This document shows, piece after piece, positions 11,752-20,922 of a stretch of DNA of 43,754 bases. A model generated the notes under the pieces. That model did not search any database. It saw nothing but the letters and a program-made list of their open reading frames with translations, and was not told where the DNA came from. Every line of letters begins with the position of its first letter. Position 1 is the first letter of the stretch. This DNA is from Cladosporium sp. IMV 00045. Its lineage: Eukaryota; Ascomycota; Dothideomycetes; Cladosporiales; Cladosporiaceae. The DNA lies in assembly GCA_001931905.2 (NCBI GenBank), contig MSJI02000004.1, positions 1-43,754 of the forward strand. Direction: 5' to 3'. The translations under genes and the position numbers were made by a program.

Positions 11752-11853
11752 AGCAAATAAGGTAGTTACGAAAACAATCTAATTTTAGAAAGTACCTCGG
11801 CTTTATACCTAGGGGAACTTCTGAAAGGTATTATTTTTAGCGCTCTACTATAG
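11752..11853. promoter_or_regulatory. Putative bidirectional promoter between two ghost genes
   Basis: The 102-bp gap separates the inferred ATG of the J-domain ghost (-, 11751) from the inferred ATG of the coiled-coil ghost (+, 11854). Head-to-head spacing this short implies shared control when the genes were alive. No specific binding site can be trusted because RIP has altered the sequence. Confidence 0.35.
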
Positions 11854-13010
11854 ATGCCTTCCCTATAAATAGATTATTCCATCCTTAAAGCCGAGTACTA
11901 TACTAGTTCTATAACTTTTCTTCCTATATTACCCTACCCTTTAATATAATATAGAGGTACGTCGTTCTACTACTAGTATTATAACTTAGAACTTATTAGA
12001 CTATATAAGGGCGATAACTATAACGTTTATAACTCTCTCTCCACTTCTATCGACTGGAACTTATTTAAGAGCTTCTTCGAGCGCGAAAAGGCGCTCGAGT
12101 CTAAATTCCAGAGCGAAATCTATAACTTGTAGGCCTAGCTTAGGGCATCCTAGGTATAGCTAGCTTCGGTAGAGTCTTATTAATTTAAGGTAGAAGGGCA
12201 GATAGATAGCCTTCGCAAGGAATGCCGTGATTTAAGATCCACTAACGATAGCCTCACTTAGTAACACGCCTAGAGACAAACTCGCCTAGAGAATCTAGAA
12301 TGTTATTACTAAGTAACCTGCGAAGCCCTAGTTAGGTAGTCGAGCAAACTGGAACAGAAAACTAGGGATCTTAATGTCGCTAAATCAGAGTTTAGCGACC
12401 TAGAGCAACGCCTTAATACGCTTTTAAAGTAAGGAGAGAGGATAGAGAAGTCTATAGAGTCTTCGGGACTCGAGATGAAGCGCTTTAAGGAGGATAATAC
12501 TCGGATGCGTTAAAAGTACCTATTTTACTAGGAGGGTTTTAAAGACCTTTCTACGCTACCTCTACTAAGTTCGTAATTAATACTGTCCTACTTCAGATTT
12601 AAAGGCTGATAGCTAGTAGATGAGTCGAATAGGGGCTTAGAGAGGTCGTATATCTCTTTACACGTTAGTAATTCAGAGTTCGATAATACTAGCTTAATCT
12701 AAGAGCTACCGGTAGTTAAGTATCTCTCTTTTTCAAGCATTTTCTTCCTATAGAATACTATCGCGAGAATATAATATAACGTTAGGGATGCTGCGTTCGA
12801 AGTTCGTCGTATATAAGTTAACTATTCTAGCTTCGGTTCCGTACCTACGAGTATTGCTTTAGTATAGCCTAGAGTTAAAAAACAGTCGCGTATCTAATTA
12901 GCCTACTCGTCGAGATGGATGCGTAGGCGACCTAAAGGTTTGTTTTGCCATTGCGCTATTGCAGATAGGAGGTATTAAAGGTTAATTAGAATCTAGACTT
13001 TTACCACTTA
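11854..13010 (+). pseudogene. Ghost gene: coiled-coil protein
   Basis: From an ATG at 11854 one frame holds for about 385 codons; stops are TAA/TAG apart from one TGA near 12606. The middle is heptad-rich and charged: FFEREKALESKFQSEIYNL, FKVEGQIDSLRKECRDL, SSKLEQKTRDLNVAKSEF, DLEQRLNTLL, IEKSIESSGLEMKRFKED. Several stops fall in stretches where adjacent Gln residues are expected in a coiled coil. The C-terminal end is basic (SSRWMRRRPKGLF). The product was probably a structural or scaffold protein; no family is recognised. The frame ends immediately before the inverted-repeat element at 13017. Confidence 0.6.
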
Positions 13011-13016
13011 TATATA

Positions 13017-13358
13017 TATAATTATCTGTAAAATGGCTAGTAAATAGGGCGGGGATTAGAGGAGATCGAGTTTTAAGATTTTAAGAGAATACGATAGAGA
13101 TTAAATTTTAGCGATAATCTAGAGCTGTTTAATATAAAGGTCACGTGAAATCACGTGATCTATAGTATCTTACTTTTTGCGAGTATAAAATTAGATTCAT
13201 TCGATAGTAGTAGTTATATACTATCTATTTTATAAGTATTAGAGATCTAGAAAGAGAAAGAGGAGTAATTCGAAGATATATCTTAACTCCTTAAAAGTCT
13301 GTCTCGCTTCTCACTTCCGCTTCTACCCCGTTTGCTAGCCATTTTGCAGATAGTTATA
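13017..13358. mobile_element. 342-bp MITE-like element with terminal inverted repeats
   Basis: The ends are 28-bp inverted repeats: left TATAATTATCTG..AAAATGGC (13017-13044), right at 13331-13358. They differ at three positions, all C/T, two of them in CpA context. There is no coding capacity, and AT-rich sequence flanks it. A TA target-site duplication is possible, but the flanks are too TA-rich to prove it. The superfamily is not assignable from the ends alone. Confidence 0.55.
13141..13158. promoter_or_regulatory. Paired TCACGTGA E-box octamers
   Basis: Two perfect palindromic TCACGTGA octamers are separated by AA, inside the MITE-like element. TCACGTGA is a binding core for bHLH factors such as Cbf1. 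A TATAAAA lies about 25 bp further on (13183). The GC-bearing octamers stand out because they have survived in a heavily C-depleted island. Confidence 0.4.
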
Positions 13359-13639
13359 ATTAGCTAACCCTTGCGGGCCGAACCTTATTTTAATAACACT
13401 TATATAAGTTATAAGCATAGTTTCCTAACCTATACTAAAGAGATAAAATAGTAATTCAAGGATTAATCTATAGAGAGACTAACGTTATAGCTACATATTT
13501 CCCTAGTTAAAGATATTCTAAGGAATAGTTAAGATAAGTAAAGCGTTTAAATAATATAAGTCTAGCTCTTTAATAAAAAAGTCGAAAACAACGAAGATAC
13601 TAGCTCTTCTTATAGAAAAGAGACTAAAATGATCGTATT

Positions 13640-14703
13640 TAGGAGTATGCGCTTATAACTTCAATATTAGTAGGCTCTTTAGCTACGGACTTCGCGTTTA
13701 TAGTCTCGATATCGGCGGGCTCTTTAGCTACGGACTTCGCGCTCATAGTTTCGGTACCGGTAGGTTTATTAGCTACGGTCTTCGCGCTTATAGTTTTAAT
13801 ATCGATAGGCTCTTAGACTGCTAACTCCGCGCTCGTGGTTTCGATACCGGCAAGCTCTTTAGCTGCGGACTTCGCGCTTATAGTTTTAATACCGCTCTCG
13901 ATATTAGTAGGCTCTTTAGCTGCGGACTTAACGGGCTTACGAGGAATACATTCGATCGTTTCTCCGTACTCGTACGCGTATTTAGTCTTATATTCCTTAC
14001 TAGGCTTATCTTCTTCGGCGACGATCTTGCTATAAAACAAAGCTTGCTTTAAGTGATTGCAAACCTTAAAGTTCTAACTATTATACATAATAAAATCTCC
14101 TCTTTTAGTATCATCTTTTGTTATAAACTTCGTCGCAAATTGTATTAAGTCCCGGGCGTAGTTAGCTGTAGTAGATCTATTGATCCCGTGTGCCTATAGT
14201 TTGATTCCCTAGACGCTATCAAACTTAAAGTAGTTGAAGTTGGTACGGAGATAGGATCTCTTATCTAGGCTCGTCGGTTTAAGCTAAGCGGTTATATAAG
14301 TGCCGTTTATATTAACCACTAGTATAGAATCGCTCCCGCGGACGTTAATATGCGCGGCTAGTCCGTCACGCCGATGAATCTCCGAGGCGGTAAAGTGGGT
14401 AGCATAAAAGGCCTCTAATCGCTTAGAGCTTTTATTATTAGCCTTATCGACGATATCATCCTAAGAATACTAGTTTGCGTTATCTTTGCCTATCGTAACT
14501 AGCGCTGCCGTATATCTCTTAGCGGCGAAGGCTACGGCACGCAACATGTAATCGACTAAGGTTGCTACGTACTAAGAGCCTTAGCTTAACTTATTATTAT
14601 TTCTATCGTAGTATTCGCAGGTATCGTATAAAAGCTCGATAACTTTCGAGCCTCTAGAAGCATCGCTTCTTTGGATGTTAATAGTAGACGTATCGCCTTT
14701 CAT
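13640..14703 (-). pseudogene. Ghost gene: unrecognised protein with 15-residue repeat tail
   Basis: An ATG at 14703 opens a frame that, apart from TAA/TAG codons, is uninterrupted to about 13640. About nine stops precede the repeats. Readable segments include MKGDTSTINIQRSD, YVATLVDYMLRAVAFAAKRY, LEAFYATHFTASEIHRRDG, NINGTYITA, ARDLIQFATKFITKDD and CNHLKQALFYSKIVAEEDK. The C-terminus is a tandem array of about 15-residue units (KSVAKEPADIETINA-like). The final 75 codons (13813-14040) are still open. The ordered mix of helices and strands argues for a folded protein, but I do not recognise the family. Confidence 0.58.
13674..13930. repeat. 45-bp coding minisatellite
   Basis: The motif GCTCTTTAGCTACGGACTTC recurs with a 45-bp period from 13674 (13719, 13764, 13809, 13854), then after 57 bp at 13911. 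It encodes a 15-residue Lys/Ala/Glu/Thr-rich repeat on the minus strand. Unit differences are largely transitions. Confidence 0.85.
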
Positions 14704-15054
14704 GTTAAAGGCTATCGCATAATTGAAAACCTAGAGTAGTAGGATATAGTAATAATGAATCTATATGTTACTCTTTACTATATTAGTTATTAAGAAGGAT
14801 AACTCTTGCGAGGTTATCAAGCGTTTTATAGGATACTATCTATGAGTTGGACTATAATTAGTAATGATATGTTAATCATCTATAATTAGCAATGATCTGG
14901 TTCAAGGCGTCTATATTTAGAATAGATAAAGGCGAGAGTTAAAGTGTTGAATTATTCTAAAGAAGCCAGACATATAGACACGTGTATATGTAGGTATATG
15001 TAGAAATAGTTGTTATTTTCACCCTGACATTTATTCGTAGAAAGTAAGCAAACT

Positions 15055-15807
15055 ATGATAGCTTCTGATTTGCTCTGGATCTGCTTCGTGGCTGTATGCG
15101 CTTTGTGCTGCAAGCACGAAAGTCTTTGCCGCAAACTCACTAGCCATCCATTACAGATATGCGGATCTGGGTACTGGCAAGACGTCAATTTCCCTGGATA
15201 TGAATGCTCTGCAGGTCATCTTGTACCAATAGCGACGACTAGCCCCGCTACGCCGACGATCATGAGTAGCCCTAGGCCTCTAGACGCCGCAAAGAAGGAG
15301 CTGGGAGCCACCGGGTACTGGTCTTGCATCGGTCAGCAAGCTCCTGTTCGCGATGACGATTTTGGAAAGGCCAGCTACTTGGTAGGCGGGCGCATGGCTT
15401 CAGTGTATAGCCTAGAGCAACAGGTTTTCCGCTGTGACCTCCGACCTCCGGAGACCGGCTACTATGTTGCAGTTTGGACGAGATACGACGCCAGTCAGGT
15501 CTCGCAGCCTGCGCCAGAGAACTGCAATACATGGTTGAAGCTTCGAAATTCAAAACTAGGACGCACTGCTACAGCTCTCGTTATAGACCGTTGCGCAAGC
15601 TGTGTTGGAGTTGGACGGCAAACATCTGATTCGCAGACACCCGATAGTCTCGTGAACGGGGCAACTATAGACCTCAGTCCCCCACTTTGGGAGTACTTAT
15701 ACGGGGGAGCACCGTGGACGGTATATGACATCGAATACGATGGACCCATCTACGGAGGAAGCCCGGAAAAATCGCCAGACGTTCTTACATCACCTATCTG
15801 CGCATAG
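15055..15807 (+). CDS. Secreted double-psi beta-barrel (RlpA/expansin-like) protein
   Basis: The 250-residue ORF starts with a hydrophobic signal peptide (MIASDLLWICFVAVCALCC). The C-terminal half resembles a DPBB domain: CNTWLKLRNS, then TATALVIDRCASCVG, ATIDLSPPLWEYL and WTVYDIEYDGP, matching the usual VxDRCPGC..DLS.. order of RlpA-like and expansin-like fungal proteins. Such proteins are extracellular and bind or loosen polysaccharide; enzymatic activity cannot be inferred. A Pro/Thr/Ser linker (residues about 60-75) separates the Cys-rich N-terminus. It begins about 100 bp from the RIP island yet is intact. It converges with the LicD gene, 31 bp apart. Confidence 0.72.
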   Translation: MIASDLLWICFVAVCALCCKHESLCRKLTSHPLQICGSGYWQDVNFPGYECSAGHLVPIATTSPATPTIMSSPRPLDAAKKELGATGYWSCIGQQAPVRDDDFGKASYLVGGRMASVYSLEQQVFRCDLRPPETGYYVAVWTRYDASQVSQPAPENCNTWLKLRNSKLGRTATALVIDRCASCVGVGRQTSDSQTPDSLVNGATIDLSPPLWEYLYGGAPWTVYDIEYDGPIYGGSPEKSPDVLTSPICA

Positions 15808-15838
15808 ATAAGAAATCGATTGAAAGAGAGTGCATTTC

Positions 15839-16708
15839 CTAAAGAGGTAGCCATTCTTGCGTCGCCTTATCAAAACGATGGTTTGCATATCTAGTGACGT
15901 TCATAGACCTATCGCCGTACTCCTCAGCGAGAACATCAGCAAATTTTGCCGGGACCTTCGCTTTCATGCCCTCAAACATACTTTCTCTCAGCGGAAAGAT
16001 GTCCTGCCGTAAATAGCGATGACGGTCCTTACACACCATTGTATCCTGGAAGCCGTTCACATCGTTCCTGAGTACCGTGATATCAACGTATAGGCCGTTC
16101 TCCATGTCTAGCCACCTAGCATCTATTTTGTTGTTAATATCAGCTGGATTGGCATCGAGCCAGTTTGGATTGACCTCGAGTAGGTACTTCTGACTTGGAA
16201 ACAGACCATCCAAAGTCGCAATTTTCGGTTCGTGGATAGACATGTTATAATGATCCGTTAGGTGCATGGCACCATTTTCTGTGATTTGAACGTCTAGATC
16301 GGAGTCCTACGGCAGGATCTTCTGATTCCAATACCAGCCTAATAGTGATCCATGCATCAACCAAGTTTCAATGCCGATGTCGTCCATCGTTAGGAGAAAC
16401 GCCCTGATTAACGCTGACAGACGACTGCGTTTATCATCATACGATAAGGCACTCAGACCGAACCGGGAATCGTAATGAGCATCAAAGGACGACTCGTGGA
16501 AGTATTTCCGAGACGGACCTGACTTCCTCACGCTATGGTTTTGCAGGGCTTGGGGCGCGGACGCAACCTTACGGCCAGCTTGCTGGCTTGAATGGGTGTG
16601 GACTGCGATCTTGTAAAGAGAAAAAAGAGAAAGAGAGGCAACCGATACAAGCAGAAGAGCTATGAAGCACGACATCATCCTCCTAGTTATACCAACTGCG
16701 CAAAACAT
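15839..16708 (-). pseudogene. LicD-family (Mnn4-like) transferase with TAG at a conserved Trp
   Basis: The first in-frame ATG is at 16708 (MFCAVGITRRMM). A membrane anchor follows (SCFIALLLVSVASLSLF), making a type II Golgi-type topology likely. The LicD signature is WLMHGSLLGWYWN..ILP*DSDLDVQI. The asterisk is TAG at 16307-16309, exactly where the family has Trp (PWDSDLDVQ). The frame continues intact to 15839, with YVDITVLRND and LRQDIFPLRESMFEG, for 290 codons in all. LicD proteins transfer phosphorylated groups; fungal Mnn4-like members act in mannosyl-phosphorylation of cell-wall glycans. TGG to TAG is CpA to TpA on the other strand, so RIP explains it. UAG to UGG by A-to-I mRNA editing would restore Trp and is a real alternative. 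There is no plausible intron over the stop. Confidence 0.8.
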
Positions 16709-16863
16709 TTTGTGTGGAGCGTAGGCATTTCTCAAGAGCCAAAGGAACACTTTATAGGAAAAGAAAGATCAGCCAAGATACTAGAAGTCTGACTAAGCGT
16801 CTCATTCACGCGTTCTACATATCTAATCAAGAAGCCGGCTCGTTTGACACTCTGCATACCGGT

Positions 16864-16956
16864 CTGCTTCTCAACCAGCCTGCTTTTCAACCCTCCTGCT
16901 TCTCCATATTGCTTCTCAACCGTCCTGCTTTTCAACCGTCCTGCTTCTCAACCGTC
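16864..16956. repeat. 16-bp minisatellite, about six units
   Basis: Units of the type CTGCTTCTCAACCGTC repeat in tandem, 14-16 bp each, with small variants (CTTTTCAACC, CTTCTCCATA). The array lies upstream of the LicD gene start and has no coding role that I can support. Confidence 0.85.
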
Positions 16957-17391
16957 GCTCCGCATGGCTTACTCGATCCGAGATGTTGATGCTATCACGC
17001 TCCGTATACAGGCGGTGGACTCTGTGGTCCACATTCGCTTGCCTCTAAGTATGAAGTATTGCTACAGGTTTCGCGATCTTGGAGAGCAGCGAGTTCATCT
17101 TGAATTCGTCTTCTTGTCTTGATAAGTGTCTGGTGACGCAGTTGTTTGGATCTTAGGAGAGCAAGAAACCCTCCTTCGCAAGGTACATTAACTATAGCGA
17201 TGATTGGAGTTTTGCTCGCGTATATGTAAAGAAAGTACATGATCTTGTAATTATGTAATTTTGACTGGTTTCGCTGAGCCAACGTTTGAAATGGTGTTTT
17301 GAACGAGAAGCTAAATACAGAGCATGCCGGGTTTACTTACGCGAGATGCCAAGCTATACACAGTCTATTTATATAGATGCACCTTTCTTGA

Positions 17392-18848
17392 TTACTCACC
17401 AGGCATCCCCCTCTTCAGATTGTCATACTGGCTAGCTGAGTACCCTAGCCAGTTCTCCTGAGCTTCAAGGCCGTCGCTACGTAGGTTCTCTACTGCGAGG
17501 TGGATCAAACTTTTGCCGTCCGAGCCATTGACTGAGCGATCGCCCGAGGTTTCCCACCACATAGCTCCACCAAGACCAGAGCCCTTGAGGTACTCCACCT
17601 TTGCGTCAACAGTACGTGGTGAATCATATGAAATCATTTTCCGAGTTGAACGGTCGTAAGACCAGGAGGCTATTGCATTAGCATCGTAGTATTCCTGAGC
17701 ACCTTCCTGGGGTAGTGCCTGCATTTTCGCGTTAGTTTGATAAGTGTGTGGCTTATAGCAACTCACCTTTGCATCGAAAACTCCTTCCTCCCAGCTGCCT
17801 GGCCCGACACCATTGAACGATGTTCCAGGTCCGTCGGTATCAAGGAACGCACGTCCATAAAGTGGCATTCCTAACACAATCTTCCGATGAGCTACGCCTT
17901 GCCCGGTATAATACTGAACCGTACTATCTATGTCGAAAGGAGTGGCTTCCGGATGGTCCTGAGATTTGAAAACGTTCGCTTGATGCCCAGAAACATCATC
18001 CCAGGACCCAGCAAAGTCATAAGTCATGAGGTTCCAGAAGTCAAGATATTTGTCCATCTCCCGAAGAGGGAGACTCGCTGCTTTAGTGAGGCTGGCAGGG
18101 GAAGCAGCAGTTAAGAGGAAACGGGGTGTCGGTCCAGGTCTGAAAGAGTCGGCATATCCATCGAGCGCCTGGCGGCATACCGCAAGTAGTGCAGCTAAGC
18201 TGTATCCTTCTTATGGAGAGGCTGGGTATTCCCAATCAATATCAATACCGTCAAAGGGAAGATCCTTTAGTAAGCTAACTGCGCTTTTTGCGAACATCTC
18301 GCGGCCTTGTGCTGAGGACATTAGCTTCGAAAAGCTATGGCTATATGTCCAGCCACCGATTGAAAGCAGCACTTTCAAATTTCGATTGCGTTTCTTTTGG
18401 AGATAGAGTTGCTTTAGACAGCCATATAGGTTGTTGCCATTATCGTCCCAAGAGTCGGATTTGAAATGCTTGTCTACATCAGACCAAACATCACTCAGAT
18501 ACACTTCACCTGTTTCCGGACGAACGTTGGCAAAGGCGTAAAGTATGTGAGTCAGGTCATCGATTGGAAGATTTTGCGGCTGATAATCACGGGCGTATGT
18601 TGCCCAATTCTGAACCTCCTCATCAGCACTTTGAATGACATAAGACTGATAGTCAAGAAGCAACACACAGTATAGTACCTAACAGCTCTATATCTATCAA
18701 ACCGCTCACCCGAGTCGATTTCGGTGGATTGCTTATCTATGAAGCTAGCTGGATTGGACGCTGGAATAGATGGGCAAGATGCCACATAGTCGACGACCAG
18801 CAAGTAAATCAGTGTTACGTAAGATATGAATCCAGTTTTGAACGCCAT
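17392..18848 (-). pseudogene. GH18 chitinase with one premature TAA
   Basis: Exons are 18669-18848, 17767-18609 and 17392-17718. Intron 1 (59 nt, GTGTGT..CAG) joins AVRYYT to [12 protein letters not shown]; intron 2 (48 nt, GTGAGT..CAG, branch ACTAAC) joins VFDAK to ALPQEG. The product has a signal peptide (MAFKTGFISYVTLIYLLVV) and a full fungal class V chitinase TIM barrel: [10 protein letters not shown], catalytic [28 protein letters not shown] and GGAMWWE. It hydrolyses chitin beta-1,4 links outside the cell. A TAA at 18211-18213, seven codons past the catalytic Glu, breaks the frame, which then continues perfectly (CRQALDGYAD, FLLTAASPAS). CAA to TAA is the RIP context. One nonsense change only, so the loss is recent or the codon is a sequencing error. 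Confidence 0.85.
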
Positions 18849-19411
18849 CTTAGGCTTGCGATGATAAGATATAGGGTGTCAAGGTTCGTTGTTCAAAGGT
18901 TACCGCGGGAATCTTGATGCTATTTATATTGTCTAAGCCTTTGACTGATAGCCTCCAAGGCAGTAGGTAGCCACCGTTTTCACTCCGATATCGCTTCACT
19001 TCATAATGCTTTGCACTAGTCTCTTCCCAACAGTTACTATTGCTGAGTAGGGGGTTAACCCCTCCTACTTAGAAGGTCTAGTTGCCTCGGACGCAAAATA
19101 ATCGAGAAACTGCACGCTCTCGGAACGAGCCAGCATCGCAGTAAAGCATGCGTGTTTGAGCCGTCATTTCTTTGAACTGATACATTGACGAATCTGCGTG
19201 AGGGGTTCTCTTGCTTTCGCCTATTTTTGCCTGCTCTAACTCTTCGCGTTGAATGCTATGTTTTTGTTTTTAATTGAAAGCTCAAGAAAGGGGACGATGT
19301 ATTTGGCTAATTTTCACAACTCAATCATTTTCCTAGCGAGCATGTGGTACTAGTACCTCTGGCGGGAATTCGTGGTTGTTATCACCTGCCATCATCGGAA
19401 ATATCATCAAG
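18849..19411. other. Intergenic region
   Basis: Between the chitinase start and the 3' end of the GT25-like gene. It holds no ORF with a recognisable product; the chitinase promoter should lie at its left edge. A GGGGTTAACCCC palindrome occurs at 19051-19062. Confidence 0.5.
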
Positions 19412-20600
19412 CTAGTCATCTTGGAGACAAATTCCATGCCTACCAACGACGTCCTTCAAATAACCCAACCTTTCGGGGTCGTCCGTGATGAAGGCTCTGT
19501 TACTCCTAGCGCCACATCCAATGTTCAAAGTGCCTGCTCCCGGTTCCACAATCGTCTCATTGCTAGTGGCCGCACTATAATCTTTGTGACCCGTGTCGAC
19601 ATTAGAAATTTCCGACTCGGTACCTAAATGTCTCATGAGCTCTGGCGCGACGGTCCAGCAGCGCATTCCCAAGTCGCGACATGCCTCCAAGAGTCGCACG
19701 TCATATGCCACTGTCCCCCCTTCGCTTTCCCTTGCAGCAATATCATTCAACAGACGTTTTGCCGCGACACGTGTCACAGCGTACCCAAATGTGCATAAAG
19801 GAAAGACTGTTAGGTGAAGTAGCCGGGTGTAAGGTTGGATACTCAGACTAGAGAGAAAGGCTGAGGTCTCAGGCAGCATTTGGTGTAGTAATGGTGACGT
19901 TGGATCGACGTAGGTGAAGGAGAGACGCGGCAGCTTGCTAGGAGGGAAGTAGTCACCGCAAGTACCGAGCCAGAGGATATCCCAGGTAGATATGTTTCCC
20001 CAGTATGCGTTCCTAGCATCTAGTCTGGTAGAGGCAGCTGCAAACGATCGAAAAGCGGACGCAGTAGCGGGTATCTGGACTGTGCGAAGATGAATGTCCC
20101 AGTCGACATCGTCCTCGATGATTAAGGCTGTAGTTTGCACTTCTGCTAGGAACGCTCGTAGTGCGTTCAAATGACCTAGCCATGCCAATGCAGAGCCTCT
20201 GGTGACTATAGAAGCCCTCTCAGCGCGTAGATTCGCAATATCTTCGTCGGTCCAGTGAGGCTGTGCGGGTATCGTAATGTCAATTTCCGTAATATTTGCA
20301 GCAAGAACGAGACTTTTACGGCGAGGTGACCCTAGCCGTGAGACTGCTATAACAGAGCCAAACTATGCAGTGTGTCAGAACTCTCGATCCCTATTCGAGC
20401 AGAATACTGAGACTCACACCAAGCGTAGCATTTGCAGGCTCAATATCGCCGTCGTGTAGCTCCTTGCCTGCCACCCTTCTAGTGGATAAAGAAGCGTGCA
20501 AGCCGCTTTCTTTTAGACTGCTATGAGTTTTCATGCGCAGCATGGTAATGATAGTCAAAACCAAGGAGGGAAGCATACAAAGACGAGCCTGCTGACCCAT
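19412..20600 (-). CDS. GT25-like glycosyltransferase
   Basis: Exons 20418-20600 and 19412-20362 join across a 55-nt intron (GTGAGT..ATAG) inside NATLG|FGSVIAVS, giving 377 residues. The N-terminus has a signal-anchor (LPSLVLTIITML), suggesting Golgi/ER lumenal orientation. The catalytic region starts SALAWLGHLNALRAFLAE and holds the family hallmark ALIIEDDVDWDIHL; EDD is the metal/sugar-nucleotide site. DILWLGTCGDYF and FPLCTFGYAVTRVAAKRLL follow. Fungal members of this family are uncharacterised galactosyl- or glucosyl-transferase-like proteins. It is intact, unlike the LicD and chitinase neighbours; the trio plus the DPBB gene suggests a cell-surface theme. Confidence 0.83.
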
Positions 20601-20922
20601 GTTAAGTACTCTGTCTTGTGTCCTTTCGACGACAGAGAAGTCGGATAGTTATGGAGCTTTGCGACCTTAAGACTGTCAGTGTGTGACTAGTGATTTTCTC
20701 TCTCCCGCCGTTTTGGGGGAGCTATCATTCGTCTATTTGTGTCTCGACCTACGAGGCCGCGGGCGCGAAAAACGCTGCTAGTGTCTGGCGTGTTATTTAT
20801 GCAGATGGAAAGGCGGGCCTCCATGCGTCATGCGGCACCGAACCATTTTCAGCCTATATTGAAAGCCTATGATATAGTCTAGGGCAATTTCAACAGGCAA
20901 GGTCTACCGCTTCTTCATCACG

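Larger units (their letters stand above)
6481..14950. other. AT-rich RIP-mutated island
   Basis: About 8.5 kb with abrupt composition change at both ends, dense TAG/TAA/TATA words and only one short ORF in all six frames. It is not random AT sequence: in several long stretches one frame contains stops that are nearly all TAA or TAG at positions where Gln is plausible, with no frameshifts. This is the expected result of repeat-induced point mutation, which converts CpA to TpA in duplicated DNA during the sexual cycle. A tandem duplication inside differs almost only by such transitions. The island could be a dead mobile element with cargo, or a duplicated accessory block. Confidence 0.88.

Noticed and set aside
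6481..14950. Island as a centromere or mitochondrial insertion
   Set aside because: The coherent TAR-interrupted coding frames and RIP-type duplicate differences explain the AT bias better.
16864..16956. Possible CRISPR-like array
   Set aside because: Units are contiguous without spacers; a minisatellite in a eukaryotic context.
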